A stretch of DNA of 64,000 nt from Magnaporthiopsis rhizophila (lineage: Eukaryota > Ascomycota > Sordariomycetes > Magnaporthales > Magnaporthaceae): the NCBI GenBank assembly GCA_003049465.1, contig PYSS01000037.1, positions 1-64,000 on the forward strand, read 5' to 3'. The notes beneath the pieces were generated by a model, which saw nothing but the letters and a program-made list of their open reading frames with translations, did not search any database and was not told where the DNA came from. Made by a program: the position numbers and the translations under genes. How positions within the stretch are numbered: position 1 is the first letter of the stretch; each line of letters begins with the position of its first letter. This document shows positions 11,601 through 23,561 of the stretch, piece by piece.

Positions 11601-14600
11601 AATAAACCTCGGTTTGGTTTTAAAACCTGCCTTTTAGAAAGCAGCTTTTTTTTTCCATAAATTTTTTACTGTTTAGGTTTAATATATTATCGGGTTATAT
11701 ATTAACGATTTTATAACTTTTACTAATTTTTAAAATATATAAACAGGGATTATAATTGGAAATGGAGCCATTTAATCGCCTTTTATGATGTTTTTGGTAT
11801 ATTATAAACCGATATAATCCGGTTTTGGCCAATTTGTAAAGCGGTTTAATTAAATAAAGTATGGTTCCAAAAGGGTATTATTGCTGCAATTTTTTTTGGG
11901 AAAATAAAGGTAAATAATCCTTTGCAATTTAGTTTTGGCCTGGGTATATATTTGGCTGATATTTCGAATTATCAGCTGGTTTTTTATGGTTATAAAAATT
12001 GGTATAAGCGCAAGGATTAGGCATTAACTGTATTGCGTAATTATCGGGGATTGGGTAAACAATATTAATTTTTCCCAATTATTGTATCCTTATACCACAA
12101 ATTTAAATTTTTTATAAGGGTTTGCATTTATTTTTTTTTAATTTTTCTAATTATTTATATTTCGAAAACCTTTGCCAGTTTATTAACCTGGTATTATTTG
12201 ATCGGTTCGATTATATTATTGGCCAATAAATTGCTAATTTCCTTTTGGTTAAACTGTTTAAAAGGGTTACCTGGGGTTATAATTTTCCCAATTTGTTTAT
12301 AATAAAACGCTAAATGCGTAAACTCCGTTTTTTTTGCATTTATAAATGCTATTAGGATAATTATTACTTTAGGGTTGCGCTAAGGTTATTTATATTATTT
12401 GGGTGCCGGTTTATCGGTTAATGCAATAACCGGTGGTGCCGATGGTTCAGGTACCTTGCACGGCCTTTTTTATTAATGCGAAAAAGGTGGCGGCAATTTT
12501 CCGATTTTTAAATTATGTTTGCTGGTATTTGTTAAGTTATCAATTTGTTATTTTGTATTTTTATAAGGCTATCCTTAAAATTACGGCTAAATTGGGGTTA
12601 AATATTTAAATGGTTTCGGTTATTTTTTTTGGATTTATTGTTTGCTATTTTTCCAATTTATGGTAAGATTTGTAAATAATACTCCGAAATATTACTGAAT
12701 TATTTAGCATATTTATCGTAACCTTATTATTAATTACAAATAATATTTTAAAGGGTTTCTGTTATTTTTATTTTTTTCAGTAAACGAGAATCTTATTTTT
12801 TAAAGCAAAAAAGTTGGGCAATATTCCTGTAATGCTCGGATTATTACGTATATTTAGGGTATTATTAACCTTCCGTTTAACAAAAAGGTTATATAATTTT
12901 GCTACAGCTTTGGTAATTATTATTATTTATTAAACCTGTATTCCGAAAAGTACTAAATTATTATTAAATTGCGGTATAGTATTAAAAATAAACAAAATAA
13001 GGATTAATTTATTAGGCCCTCTGGTATTGTTTAATATTTTAATTGCTTTTTAAAGCGCTAAATCGGGGTGGATATTAGGATATTCCTTTTTGATTATTTT
13101 ATAAGCCCGTTAAAAAAGCCCATAATATTTTTCGATTTTGCTCATTAACCAGTGCGCTTTTTTTTAAAATTTGATAGTATATAATCCCAAAAAGCTTTAT
13201 TTTTGCCTGGAATTTGCTTGTAGCAAAATTGGGTTTTATATTATATAATATAATATTAAATAGGCCAAGGTAAATATTAAGCCAGCAATATCTAAAAGCT
13301 TTCCATATTTTTTTAGCTGATTTTTTTCAAAAATATTGCTGTGCTAAACGTAATATTTATATCGATTGTATAAAGCATTTATTTACCGTTTAAATGCATA
13401 ATATTAATAATTATTTTGTAATTAAACTTAATATTATTTTTAAGTATAAATTTAAAATATTATAGTGCAAAGTTTACAGTTTGGCGATAATAATATATTT
13501 GATTAATTATTTGCAAAATATTCTGATTGCCCTAATGGCCTCATTAATTTAGCATATACCAAAAATAATTAACGGAGGGATAACTAAAATGTGTGTATAA
13601 ATGCTTTAATATTGCTTTCGTTAGGGAAAGTATTTTTATAATCGCTTACTTAATTAAATATAGAGCCTTGATAGTTATCCTTATCGAAAAGAAATTATAA
13701 ATAGCTTGATTTTTTAATAATCGGAATATATTTACCAAGCTTTATTATAAACTTATTATGCATATTATTAAGGTAAATACTTAATTAATTTATATTAAGG
13801 TATAATAAAAAAGGGTATATATTAGGACCATATAAAAAATAATTAATCCGATCAAAATTTTTAATATATTTTTGCCTAAGCTAAACAGGGTATTTTTTAA
13901 GCCAAAACAATTGTAAAATTTAAATTTGCCAATGCTTAATTAAAAATCAGGCAAAAAGCATTATAATATTTAAAATTACATAAAACCGGCGGTTAAAATT
14001 TTGGCTGCTTTTATATTTGGAAGGATACCGTACCATTTATCTCCGTTGGAAAATATATATTATTGCAATGCTTATGTTTGGTTATTTTTGTTTTGGTTTT
14101 TATTTGTTTGTTACAAAAAAGGGGCCTAAATACAGTGCCGGAAAGTTTTATTAATAAGGTGGCTGGCGGTAGTAACAGTAAAGAAACGCATTAATAACGT
14201 TTTTTTTTGTCATTATCCGACTGATCGCTAGGTTTTAAATTAAATGGGCCAATTAATTATTTGCAGATTCCTTATTATTTTTATTGCTATTTTTTTTGTA
14301 TTTAAAAAGGAATTAAGCAAAGCTTTTTTTTAATTATTATATTTTTGGCAAGTATTTTTTTAATATTTTTTTGTGCTGTATTATTTTTTTAATATATATT
14401 GCACTAAATAGCAGTTATATTTGGTATAAATCTAATATTTATCCTGGAAATTATGGAAATATTTTTCCCGGGGGCTGCTGTTATTCCATTTGCTAGTACG
14501 ATACTTATTTTTGGGGTTTTTTTTCAAACTTATATTCGATAAAATGATTGTTATAAATAATAACTTTTTTTTACCTATATGGTACTGCAAAACTGGAAGG

Positions 14601-16500
14601 CCATATTTTTAAACTTTTTTTTTGGATATAAAAGGCTTATTTTAAACTCGGGTATTTTTTGAACTGCACGGAAAATGTTTATAATTAATTGGCGGTTTCG
14701 CTAATAATTGGGGCGTAAAGTTTATTAGCAAATTTAAAATTTATCCAAAAAGATTTGGAGCATTTCCATTTTATTTTTGTTTATATTTATATTTTTAAAT
14801 TAATAGTTTGAATTATAATTAAGCTTTAATTTGTGTAATACTATTATTTGTTAATTTTTGTATCAAAATATTCCTTAAATTTTAGGTAAGCTTTTTTTAA
14901 AAGTGCAATACTTGCTTATAACCTGAATAAAATAAATTTTGGCTTAATTTGTAAAGGCTAATGGGCAAAATATATGTAACTATAAAAGGAAAATGCTAAA
15001 TATTTTACAAGTATTTGCAAAATTAAAACCTTATTATCCAAAATATCGTACTATTTTTCGGAATATTTATGCGTTTTATCATACATATTTCCAAATATTT
15101 TTACCAAATTTAAATTAAGCGATATATTAGCCGTATCCAGCGGTAAAAATATTTGGTATGTGTTAATAATTTGGCTTGCTGTTTAATTTTGGGCTAAAAA
15201 TTATCGGTAATAATAGCCAAATATACAGCTTATTATAATTTAAAATCGTTTTTTATTTTGGCGGATTAGGAAAATAAACCCTAACTAATTGATTAGTTCC
15301 TGGTTTGGAAAAGGGCCATTGCAAAATTACCGAAATTTAATTTTTGTGGCATTAATTAAATGGATTAAAAAAATAATTATCCGAAAATGGTTATTTTTGT
15401 TTAGGGATCGGAAATACAATTAATATTGCAGCTGGTTTTTGTTTTAATAATAAATTGTTTTATTATAAAAATAATTATTATATTTTAGCTTATGCGCTAA
15501 TTTATTCAAAAGATTTCCGGTTAACCGTTTTGTGTCAAGTTATAAATCGCATGCTTTTATTTAAACCGATAACTTTATAAGCAGAATTTCAATTTTAAAA
15601 ATTTTGCTTTTGTTTCGATAATTTATTATTAAGGGTTTTGCTATTTCCCCGATTGCCAGGTTTTGGGCATTATCCGTATCGGTTAATAATTAGTTCAATT
15701 TTAAAACGTTTTTTTGGTTATATTTGCCAGAAATTATAATTTTATATTTTATTAAAAATTTAATCAGAATTTGCAGGATCCATTTATCAAGGGTATTTAT
15801 TCTTTTTAAAATTAGCATATTAAAATTTTCAAAAAATGCTAATAAAAGGAATTTGCCGTTTTAATAATAATTATTAAGTATAAATTTAAAAATTCAGGTA
15901 TAAATTCAATTTCTAAAAATATTATTAAATGCTTTTCCAAATTTATAATTCATTTGCTACAGGAATTTTTGGTTGCAAATTAAAAAAGCGTTCTACTAAT
16001 CCCTAAAGGTTTAAATAACCTTATAATAAAATTTTATAAATAAATTTCTTTTTAATCGGAAACCCTTTCAGAACCGTCCTTTAATATTCCAGATATTTTG
16101 TTAAAAATATTTATTTAATTATTAAGGCTTTACCAAATAACCGTCACTATTATTTTGGTAAATGAACGAGCAAATTTACCTTGGGTAATTTTCTGATCCA
16201 AAGGCCCTCGTGGCTTAAAAAGTTACAAATCGATCCTTTCAGAAATTATATAACATTCTTTGCTAAACTTATGAAATTTTTTTAACAGAACGCAATCTTT
16301 TTTGCTTGCAGTGGCAATAAAAGCTAGATAAGGAGGGGATTTATTTGCTTAGCAAATATGCTGTTAAACGAAAAAGGGCATTTCTTTATTTTTAAATCTT
16401 TTATCAACCTTTCCCTAAATTTTAAAGATTCGACGGGTAAATGTTTAGCGCTAAATCCTTTACCTAACCATTTGTATTGTTTTTCGACAATACTGATCAG

Positions 16501-16799
16501 TATTAGCAGAAGTGGGTTTTTCTGTTAAATTAGCTCGGAAATTTCCAAAAGTGGTGAATAACAATTTTTATAATCTAGAAAAGGTCCTATTATTGTGCAC
16601 ACCGAGGAAGGAATTTATTTGCCTAAAGTAGGGCAAAGGACTGCCCTTTATATGCGCAGAGGCGATCGCTCAAAGGGCGATCAGCCGCTTTAGCCGCATA
16701 AGCCGATTGGCCCGTGCGGGATCCAAAGGGGCCCAGAGGGTCCCTTCATTCCGCCCTCCTTTTCCGGATCGCACGCGCACAGAAATGCTTATTCCAACA
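16501..16799. repeat. Right LTR of element B
   Basis: This 299-bp direct repeat of 8146-8445 ends in CCAACA and is followed by the target duplication AGTGC. Its first six bases TATTAG differ from TGTTGG of the left copy only by G-to-A transitions. The LTR pair has accumulated many substitutions, mostly transitions. Confidence 0.9.
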
Positions 16800-17475
16800 A
16801 GTGCAAAATAATTTTTGTTAAATCCGTAATTAATTATTATTATTATTAATTATTATCCGTTTTATTTAATTTTTTTCCTGGTATAAAATAAAAAATTAGC
16901 TATAATTTTTGCTAGGGTTTTTTTAGGTTATTTTCTCCGTTGATTCCGGCCTTCTTTTCCGGTTAAACCTTTTAATATTTTAACTTATATTAATAACCAG
17001 GGTAAAAGCATTTTATTTATTATGCCCAGGTTTTTTTTTCTGTATAAACCTTATATTTAACCTTCCTGCAAATATAGTGCGGTACCAGTTTTATTAAGTA
17101 TATTATGGGATGCTTATATATTGGTGCAAATACAGCCGCTTTTTAGTTATAATTGTATAATACAATTTATTATTTAAGCAGCTGCTATTTTTGCTTTAGT
17201 AAGTTTCAGGGCTCCGTGCTATTTTTTTACAGAAACCAATTGTTTTTTAACTTTTTAAATAAATGGTTACTCCAGATATTATAAATATATTTGGCTTAAA
17301 AATGCTTTTATAGCCTGGGCTGTTTAGTGTTATATTTTTACAATTCTTTTCAATTATATAAAATTGTTTATATAAAAATGGGTTTTTTTGGTACCGTATT
17401 TGGTGTATATTTTTCCTGTAATCAATATTTATTTGGTTATTTCAGCCTTAATCCAGGTGCTAATTATTATAATGT
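16800..17475 (-). mobile_element. Right part of host gypsy copy A2
   Basis: Homology with A1 resumes exactly at the target duplication (AGTGC here, GGTGC at 4602-4606) and runs in parallel with about 4607-5240. Shared stretches include AATTTTTGTTAAAT, GGTGTATATTTTT and GGTTATTTCGGC/AGCC. It fades near 17475, where two GC-rich hairpins begin. This confirms that B inserted into A2. Confidence 0.75.
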
Positions 17476-18630
17476 ATCGGTGCTTTGCACCGCTTTTGAT
17501 AGCTTGTGGCTATAGCCACGTGATATATAAGGCTCATAGCCACCACCTGCGGGAAGGGTCCTTTTCGGATCCGTTTTTTCACCTTTATTAATAACCTTAT
17601 TCTCCCATACTAACAACCCTTTGGTATTAACTCCGTAACAATTAACAAAGGTACATCCTTTTACATCCGGATCACTAACAAAAGGATATTAAATTGAAAA
17701 ATCCAACAGTAATTGCCACAGTCCCCGAAACTGATAACAAGGGCGGAACTCGAGCCCTGGCTTTTAAAAATACAGGCAAAAATAGCCACAAACAGCCATA
17801 TAATTAAAGGCATATAAACCCATTTTTGTTTTACATGTATAACCGCTTTGAGGCCTTTAAATCCCAGTATTTTAAATATATTTTGCAATACGAAACCCAA
17901 AAAATAAACTCAGAAAAGTTCCTAACCAAAATCAAAACGGATTTGGAAAATATTCGAAAAAAAGGGCAGTATTTAACCTGGTAATAATACGCCAAAATAA
18001 AAAAAAGCCCCTGGGGAAATTTCTGGCCCGATAAAACACGAAAAAATATAAGGCCGGTGCCAGGGATTGGACCCCCCAAACCCTAATTACCCTTTTGGCT
18101 GTGGTAATATTTCTAAAGCTTTAAAAAAAAACTCGATCTTAAGGCAATATGGCCTTTAATAATAAAAAAATTCATTATATTATTAAAAAGGTTCAAAAGG
18201 GTATTTAATAGTCCGGATTTTAGTATATGCATAATAATATTAATTTACGAAAAAAATAACATGATAAATTTCAATATAGCTAATATAACCCTTTTTTTTG
18301 TTCGGTACTTTTTGTGTAAAAAGAAAATAGGTTATTATAAACGTAATTATCCCTAAAAAAAGGCAAAAACGGTTCAACCATAGCAATTTAAAATTTCACC
18401 ACCTTCCAGAATTTTAATCGAAAATAAAAAAAATTAGGAAAATGAAAGGAACAGAAACTTTTGGGCAGCCCCTTAAATTGTGGGGCTTAAAAACCCTAAT
18501 AATAAATAACATTAAACAATCCTGCATATATGCAAATTTTTAACTATTCGAACCTTGGGCTGGTTTTAGCCAAACCGGGGATTTTATTAGTTTAACGCTT
18601 AATATGGCCCTATTATAAACACTGTAAGTG
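17476..18630. other. Gene-free AT-rich stretch with two hairpins
   Basis: It contains two perfect inverted repeats, CGGTGC-TTT-GCACCG (17478-17492) and the 14-bp palindrome GTGGCTATAGCCAC (17506-17519), next to a GC-rich patch up to about 17580. The rest is AT-rich. The short open frames on both strands look like chance products of skewed composition. No LTR matching the copia relic downstream was found. Confidence 0.6.
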
Positions 18631-18758
18631 TGTCACGGGACCAAGCCCGCACACCTGTATTTAGCCAGTGATCCGCCGGCTCCCTACGGAGCCAGCGGAC
18701 CTTCCTCCTTGTGCAACAGCAGATCTTCAATCTAGCAGCCAGCTGCAGCGCCGTGACA
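18631..18758. mobile_element. Possible MITE with TGTCACGG/CCGTGACA ends
   Basis: This 128-bp GC-rich island in AT-rich DNA begins TGTCACGGGACC and ends GCGCCGTGACA, so the outer 8 bases are inverted repeats. The same ends bound the better supported element at 24132-24243. Inside is the inverted pair CCGGCTCC-CTAC-GGAGCCAGCGG. No clear target duplication is visible (left AAGTG, right AAGCC), so the termini are the only evidence. Confidence 0.5.
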
Positions 18759-19239
18759 AAGCCTAAGTTTAATACAAAAAGCCCTGAAAATTTCCGTATA
18801 ATTAAGCCCCATAAGCTCGGCAAACCACTAAACAAATCCCTTGAAAAGCCTATTTCAAAGGACATTACTTTACCCAAAAGGGGGATTTCCTATGCAAAAA
18901 ATCCGTTGCCAAAATCTTCCCCAGTAAATAAGGTAAAGGCGGCCCCTTTTGTTAATATAACGCCTAAAAGCCTCCAGAAATCAGCAGATGGCTAGATAAG
19001 CGCTAATAGCGATATAATAAAAAGGTATAACAAAAAACGGCACTAAAAGCGTTGCTTTAATATTACCGATTAGGGCATTTGGGGTTAACACTGCTAAAAA
19101 ACCCGCTAAAATTACGGACAGTTTTTTTAATTTCGATAAGGTTCAAAGGTTGCAATACATTATTTGTGCCAAAATTATAGCGGTGCATAAAACCGGAAAA
19201 GGCCCGTTACCCTTCCTGAATAACGTCCTGAATTCTTTG
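18759..19239 (+). other. Probable 5' part of copia relic
   Basis: This is A-rich plus-strand sequence with a lysine- and proline-rich open frame up to 18995 and then stops. By position it would be gag or the pre-integrase region of the copia element whose integrase follows, but I cannot see a zinc knuckle or protease motif. Confidence 0.3.
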
Positions 19240-21915
19240 GAAAATAATACAATTATACTATTACCTATCCCGCACAATAAAAAGCCTGTAATATTATTAT
19301 TTGTTAATCGAAAATTAAAATTCCAGTGAACTTTTTAATTACCGAATAAGCAGGGCCCTATAGTTATAGCTGCAATTAAATCCTTTTTTAGGGCTTTAAA
19401 AGCAAATTACAGGCATTACCCTACATATTTTTTAACAGGTGTAAAAAAATAAATACGGCGCTAAAGGAATTGTTAAAACGTAAAAGTATAACGTTTAACA
19501 CGTTAAATCCCTATAACCACGGCCAAAATGGCTTATCCGAACGCTTTATTAAAGTAATTATAAACAGGCTTAGGGCCATAATCAATATAACAGGCTTACC
19601 GCATTATTTATAATATTATATTCTCAGTATAATAATTGAATTAATAAATATTATAATGGTTATTAATAAGAAAATAACCCTTCATTAAAAATATTACGAT
19701 AAAATAAAACCCGGCCCTTATTATAGGCCCGATTTGGGCCATTATAGGATTATTGGTACCCATACGAAAACTTTGATACCCTTAAAACACAGGGCCAAAT
19801 CAAAAAAATTAGCTGCAAAAACAAAACCTGTTAAGCTTTTTGCAGCCCTAAACAAATTTATTATTCTTATATACGCACCCGCCCGTAAGGTTATATATAA
19901 AACCTTTATTATTAAAATATTAAAAGGGGTGCCTGTTAAAAATCTTGTTCCAAAGGGGGATATAATTCCAAAAAGGGTAATTATTAAAAACCCCCCTGAA
20001 AAAAGCGCTATTAGCGCCCCTGATAAGGCTTCTAAAAGCAACTCCAAAAGCGAAATAAAACGCGATTTTTAATACTATAAAAATCCCGCTGTACCAGACC
20101 CTAATTACAGGCTTCCCGAGCCTATTACCCTAGCTGTTCCGCCCTTTGAAAGGTTTACAATTATAACGCTTCCAACGCCTAAAATACAAAAAATAATAAA
20201 TAAAACACCTATCCTACGGGATTTTCTGGACCCCCAAATACAATGGAAATTAACAAGCTTATACAGTATATATGCTATAAAACAACTAAAACTATCAAAA
20301 AAAGCCTATTAAAAACGGTAAATTAAACTTTTATAAAAAGGCCCTAAAAAGCCGTTATAAAAAGGAATGGTTAATTGCTTTAAAATTTGAATTTAAGCAA
20401 TTTTTACGCGCTAAAACCTTTATATTTTTACCAAAATCCAAACTGCCAAAAAGGCATAGGCTAATTATTTATCAACCGGTATTTAAGCTTAAAAAAATAA
20501 AAAATTGGCCCTGTAAAATATAAAGCATAACTAATAAGTAAATATTTTTTGCAAATAAAAGGCTTAAATTATTTTAAAACCTTTGCTTTTATTAATATAC
20601 CGTTTATATAGCGTATATTATTAATATTTGCTGCAGCCAAAAATTCGGAAATAAAGCAAATCGATTTTATTAGGGAATTTTTAAACAGTAACCTAAATAT
20701 AAATATATACTTTAATATTGCAAAGGGTTTTTTGGATTGGTTAATTATTGCAATTATTAAAATAAAGTTATTGGCCACATTTTTAAATTTTAAAACTTTT
20801 GAAAAACAAATAATCCTGTTAAAAAAGGTGCTGTGTGGTTTACAATAAAAATCTCATAAATAGCAAAATAAACTAATATCCTTATTAAAAAAGGAAAAAC
20901 ATAAATAATTAATATTTAATCCAGCGGTTTTTTTAATGCTAAAACAAAATATTTTATTATTATATTTATAAATAATTGTTTAATAATTAGGCTTAAGATT
21001 ATTTATATTAATTCTTTAAAATGGGTTTTACATAAAATATACATATTAAAAAACCGTGGGCTTATAATTTATTTTTTAAGCGTTCAAATTATAAAGGATA
21101 AGCTTAAAGGCAGTTTCGAATCCACCAAAACCAATATATTAATAAAATACTAAAAACGTTTGGGTTGGATATTTTTTAATTTATTAATATCCTTTTATAA
21201 CCGGGCATATTAAAGGATACAAAAAAACAGCTTATAATATTCGCTAAAACAAAACTATTATAAAGGATTATAAGCACCGTAATACATTTAATACTATTAA
21301 CCCGCCCGGATATTAGTTTTGCTGTTTAGTGGATTTTACGCCACTTAATAAAAGCTATTAATATGCATATTAATATTATTAAAACCCTTTTAAAATATCT
21401 AATTAGCACTTATAACCTAGCTATCTAATATAATTATAATATCAAAAAAATTAATACAGGCCTTTCAGGTAACCTATTGCAATTATTAAATTTTAATAAT
21501 AGCAATTTTGCAAATGATAAAAACTTTTCCAAATTAACTTATAAATATTTATTTATTTTATTAGGTGGCCCTATTTGTTAAAAATTCAAAAAGGCTAATA
21601 TTATTGCCTTTAGCACGGTTAAAGCCGAAACTAATACTTTAACAGAAAGTGTTATAAAAACAAAATGGTTAAAATACCTATTTATAAAATTATAAACTTT
21701 TATAAAAATTTTTATAACAGTTTTTGATAGTAATCAAAGTTTTATTTTTAACCCTAACTTATATGTACAAACTAAACATATATTGCTAAAATTCCATTAT
21801 ATTAGGAAAAGAATAAGTGCTGGAACTATTTTAATAAAATACCTAAATATTAAAAATATATCTGCGGACGGCCTAATTAAACCGCTAACTTTTTCAAACA
21901 TAAAGCCTTTTTAAG
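19240..21915 (+). pseudogene. Ty1/copia pol relic (integrase, RT, RNase H)
   Basis: The plus strand, read across frames and stops, shows copia pol landmarks in the correct order. The integrase C-terminal core at about 19491-19612 reads PYNHGQNGLSERF, like the QNGxxER box. A post-integrase segment at 19734-19930 includes RIIGTHTKTLIP and APARKVIYKT. The RT N-terminus with EWLIALKFEF starts near 20364, RILLIFAAAKNSEIKQIDF is near 20610-20665, and LCGLQ is near 20830. The RT active-site box at 20965-20976 reads FINN where YVDD is expected. TRPDISFAV-like residues lie near 21305, and the RNase H stretch at about 21575-21915 has FSTVKAETNTLTES, TKHILLKFHYIR and ADGLIKPL. Tryptophans often read as stops (TGG to TAA/TAG), typical of RIP. 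No LTR pair was identified, so the element ends are unknown. Confidence 0.85.
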
Positions 21916-22690
21916 GTTTATTAACCTCCAGCCTTAAGCCTAATTTTTGCTTATTATTTAAAATTAACGCTTATAATACTGGTTAATATACCAAATCCCC
22001 TTTATTAATATTATTATTTTTCTTTTTTAATTAAATAAACTTTTCTTTCCTTATTTTGTATAAAATAATAAAAAAAGGGGTATTAAAAATAATTATTGCA
22101 TATAATAGGGTAACTTACCCTATAACCCCTACCCTGTAACCCTTATACCAGTTAGGGTTAAATTATATAATTAGTTTAAGGTTAGGATATGTACCTGGCT
22201 TACCTTGCACCTCCTGTACATTTGGTTAGGGCTTATGGTTGGTTGTGCAAAGCATTTACCCTGCAAAAGTTGTGCAATTCACCTACCCTGCAAAGGTTAT
22301 ACACGCAACCTACACTATAAGGGTTATACATGCAGCCCATGCTTATAAGCCTAACTTACAGGGGCCATTACCCTGCAAATTACCTATTTTATAAAGGGTT
22401 GGCGCTTATAAATCACTAGCTTTATAGGGGCTACAGGCTTACAAATCACCCGCCCTCCAAACTGCTTTCGATTTAACCAAGTTAAATTTGTCGGCCCAAT
22501 GCGAAAATAGTTTTGGTGGCCGTAAATCGATTTTTTGCCAGCCCTATGCAAAATAATTTATCGGGAATTGGGCTAAAGCACCGGAACGCCCGCACGGTAA
22601 AATTCTGCGGTACTGATATTGGAAAGTATATAAGGGAACAAAGTTGGCTGCCCCTTATTAAAATAACAAGCCTATAACCACAATTTGCTT
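21916..22690. other. 3' flank of copia relic, possible LTR, degenerate repeats
   Basis: An AAAAAAGGGG tract near 22071-22080 resembles a polypurine tract. The following TATTAAAA could be the RIP-altered start of a 3' LTR, but no matching 5' copy was found. From about 22100 to 22450 there is a loose series of degenerate units (TTACCCTGCAAA, CCTACCCTGCAAAGG, TTACCCTGCAAATTACC, GGGTTATACAYGCA). No gene is visible. Confidence 0.4.
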
Positions 22691-22804
22691 AGGGCCCTGC
22701 AGCACTAATTTATAATGCTTTGCGGGACCCAATCCAACTGAACGTGCGCCCGCCGTCCCTGTGATTAGCGCTTCACTTCCCCTGTACATGTTAGTGTTTT
22801 TAAC
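22691..22804. repeat. Repeat C, uninterrupted copy
   Basis: This roughly 114-bp unit is shared with 24063-24298. Common stretches are AATCCAACT, GCGCCCGCCG, CTGTGATTAGCGC and CACTTCCCCTGT. The unit here lacks the 112-bp insert present in the second copy and serves as its empty site (GCCGTCCCTGTGATTAG). It directly precedes gypsy fragment A3. Confidence 0.75.
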
Positions 22805-23157
22805 AATTGTTAATAAATTGCTGGAATTTTGCGGTATAATTAAATATTAGCCTTTTTTGGCATAATTAAAATAACTTTTTTTAGTTACTCGTTTTTTATC
22901 CACCTATTTGAATATTTTAGCAATTCTTTTACCAAATATATTAAAATTTCCGATATTAATTTAATAATTTTCCTTAATTTATTATATTTTTTTAAATAAT
23001 CGGCTTATATAAGCTGAAACCAGTTTTTAATTTTATTATAAAAGCATATAATAATATAAACCATGTTTTAATACTTTTATTAAAAATTGTTTAATAAAAG
23101 TAAAAATAACTTTAACATTTGGTAAAAAAAAGTTTTAAATTTGCCTTTTTTTATTTG

Positions 23158-23345
23158 TTACGGATCCGTGCTGGGCACGGATCATGTGACCCAAGGCGTG
23201 CTCTTTGGGCCAGGACTCCTGTATGTAGGGGTCGCCTCGAGCCCTCCAAGGGCGAGGCCCGTTTCTACCCCTTTCCTCTTCATCTTGTAAAATAACACCA
23301 CTTCGGCACCCACCAAATGACCCTCTCATGGCCTGACCTATCACA
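23158..23345. mobile_element. GC-rich insertion with perfect hairpin, unclassified
   Basis: About 188 bp of ordinary GC content are set in AT-rich A3 sequence and are absent from the corresponding part of A1. It begins with a perfect hairpin, GATCCGTGC-TGG-GCACGGATC (23163-23183). The edges TGTTACGGATC and, on the other strand, TGTGATAGGTC are only loosely similar, so terminal inverted repeats are not certain. It may be a small non-autonomous element or a relic of single-copy DNA. Confidence 0.4.
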
Positions 23346-23561
23346 TTATTATACTTTTTCAGGGTAAAAAACTTATAAATTAATATTGCTTTTAGCTGCC
23401 TTTTAAATTTTTCAAATTGTTTAATAACGATTTGCAGGGTTAAAATAAAATTATTATAAATTTTGCTATTTATAATAACACTTTCAGGTGCTATTGCTAT
23501 AATTAATATAATTATTAACTATTTATTACTTTTAGTAAATACTAAATAGAATCAGTTAAAA

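Larger units (their letters stand above)
8146..16799. mobile_element. RIP-mutated LTR retrotransposon B, class unassigned
   Basis: Direct repeats of 300 bp (8146-8445) and 299 bp (16501-16799) bound an 8.05-kb interior. The left LTR begins TGTTGG and ends CCAACA; the right LTR begins TATTAG (RIP-altered) and ends CCAACA. AGTGC occurs at 8141-8145 and 16800-16804, a perfect 5-bp target duplication. The sequence on either side is continuous with A1 around 4602-4606 (GGTGC), so the empty site is visible. The interior is AT-rich, with no frame I can assign to RT or integrase, so superfamily and orientation stay open. The A-rich tract next to the left LTR on the minus strand could be a polypurine tract, which would put the element on the minus strand. 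Confidence 0.9.

Noticed and set aside
22130..22200. TTAGGG-like telomere repeat near the edge of the AT-rich block
   Set aside because: Only isolated TTAGGG hexamers are present, not a tandem array, and the region is internal to repeat DNA.
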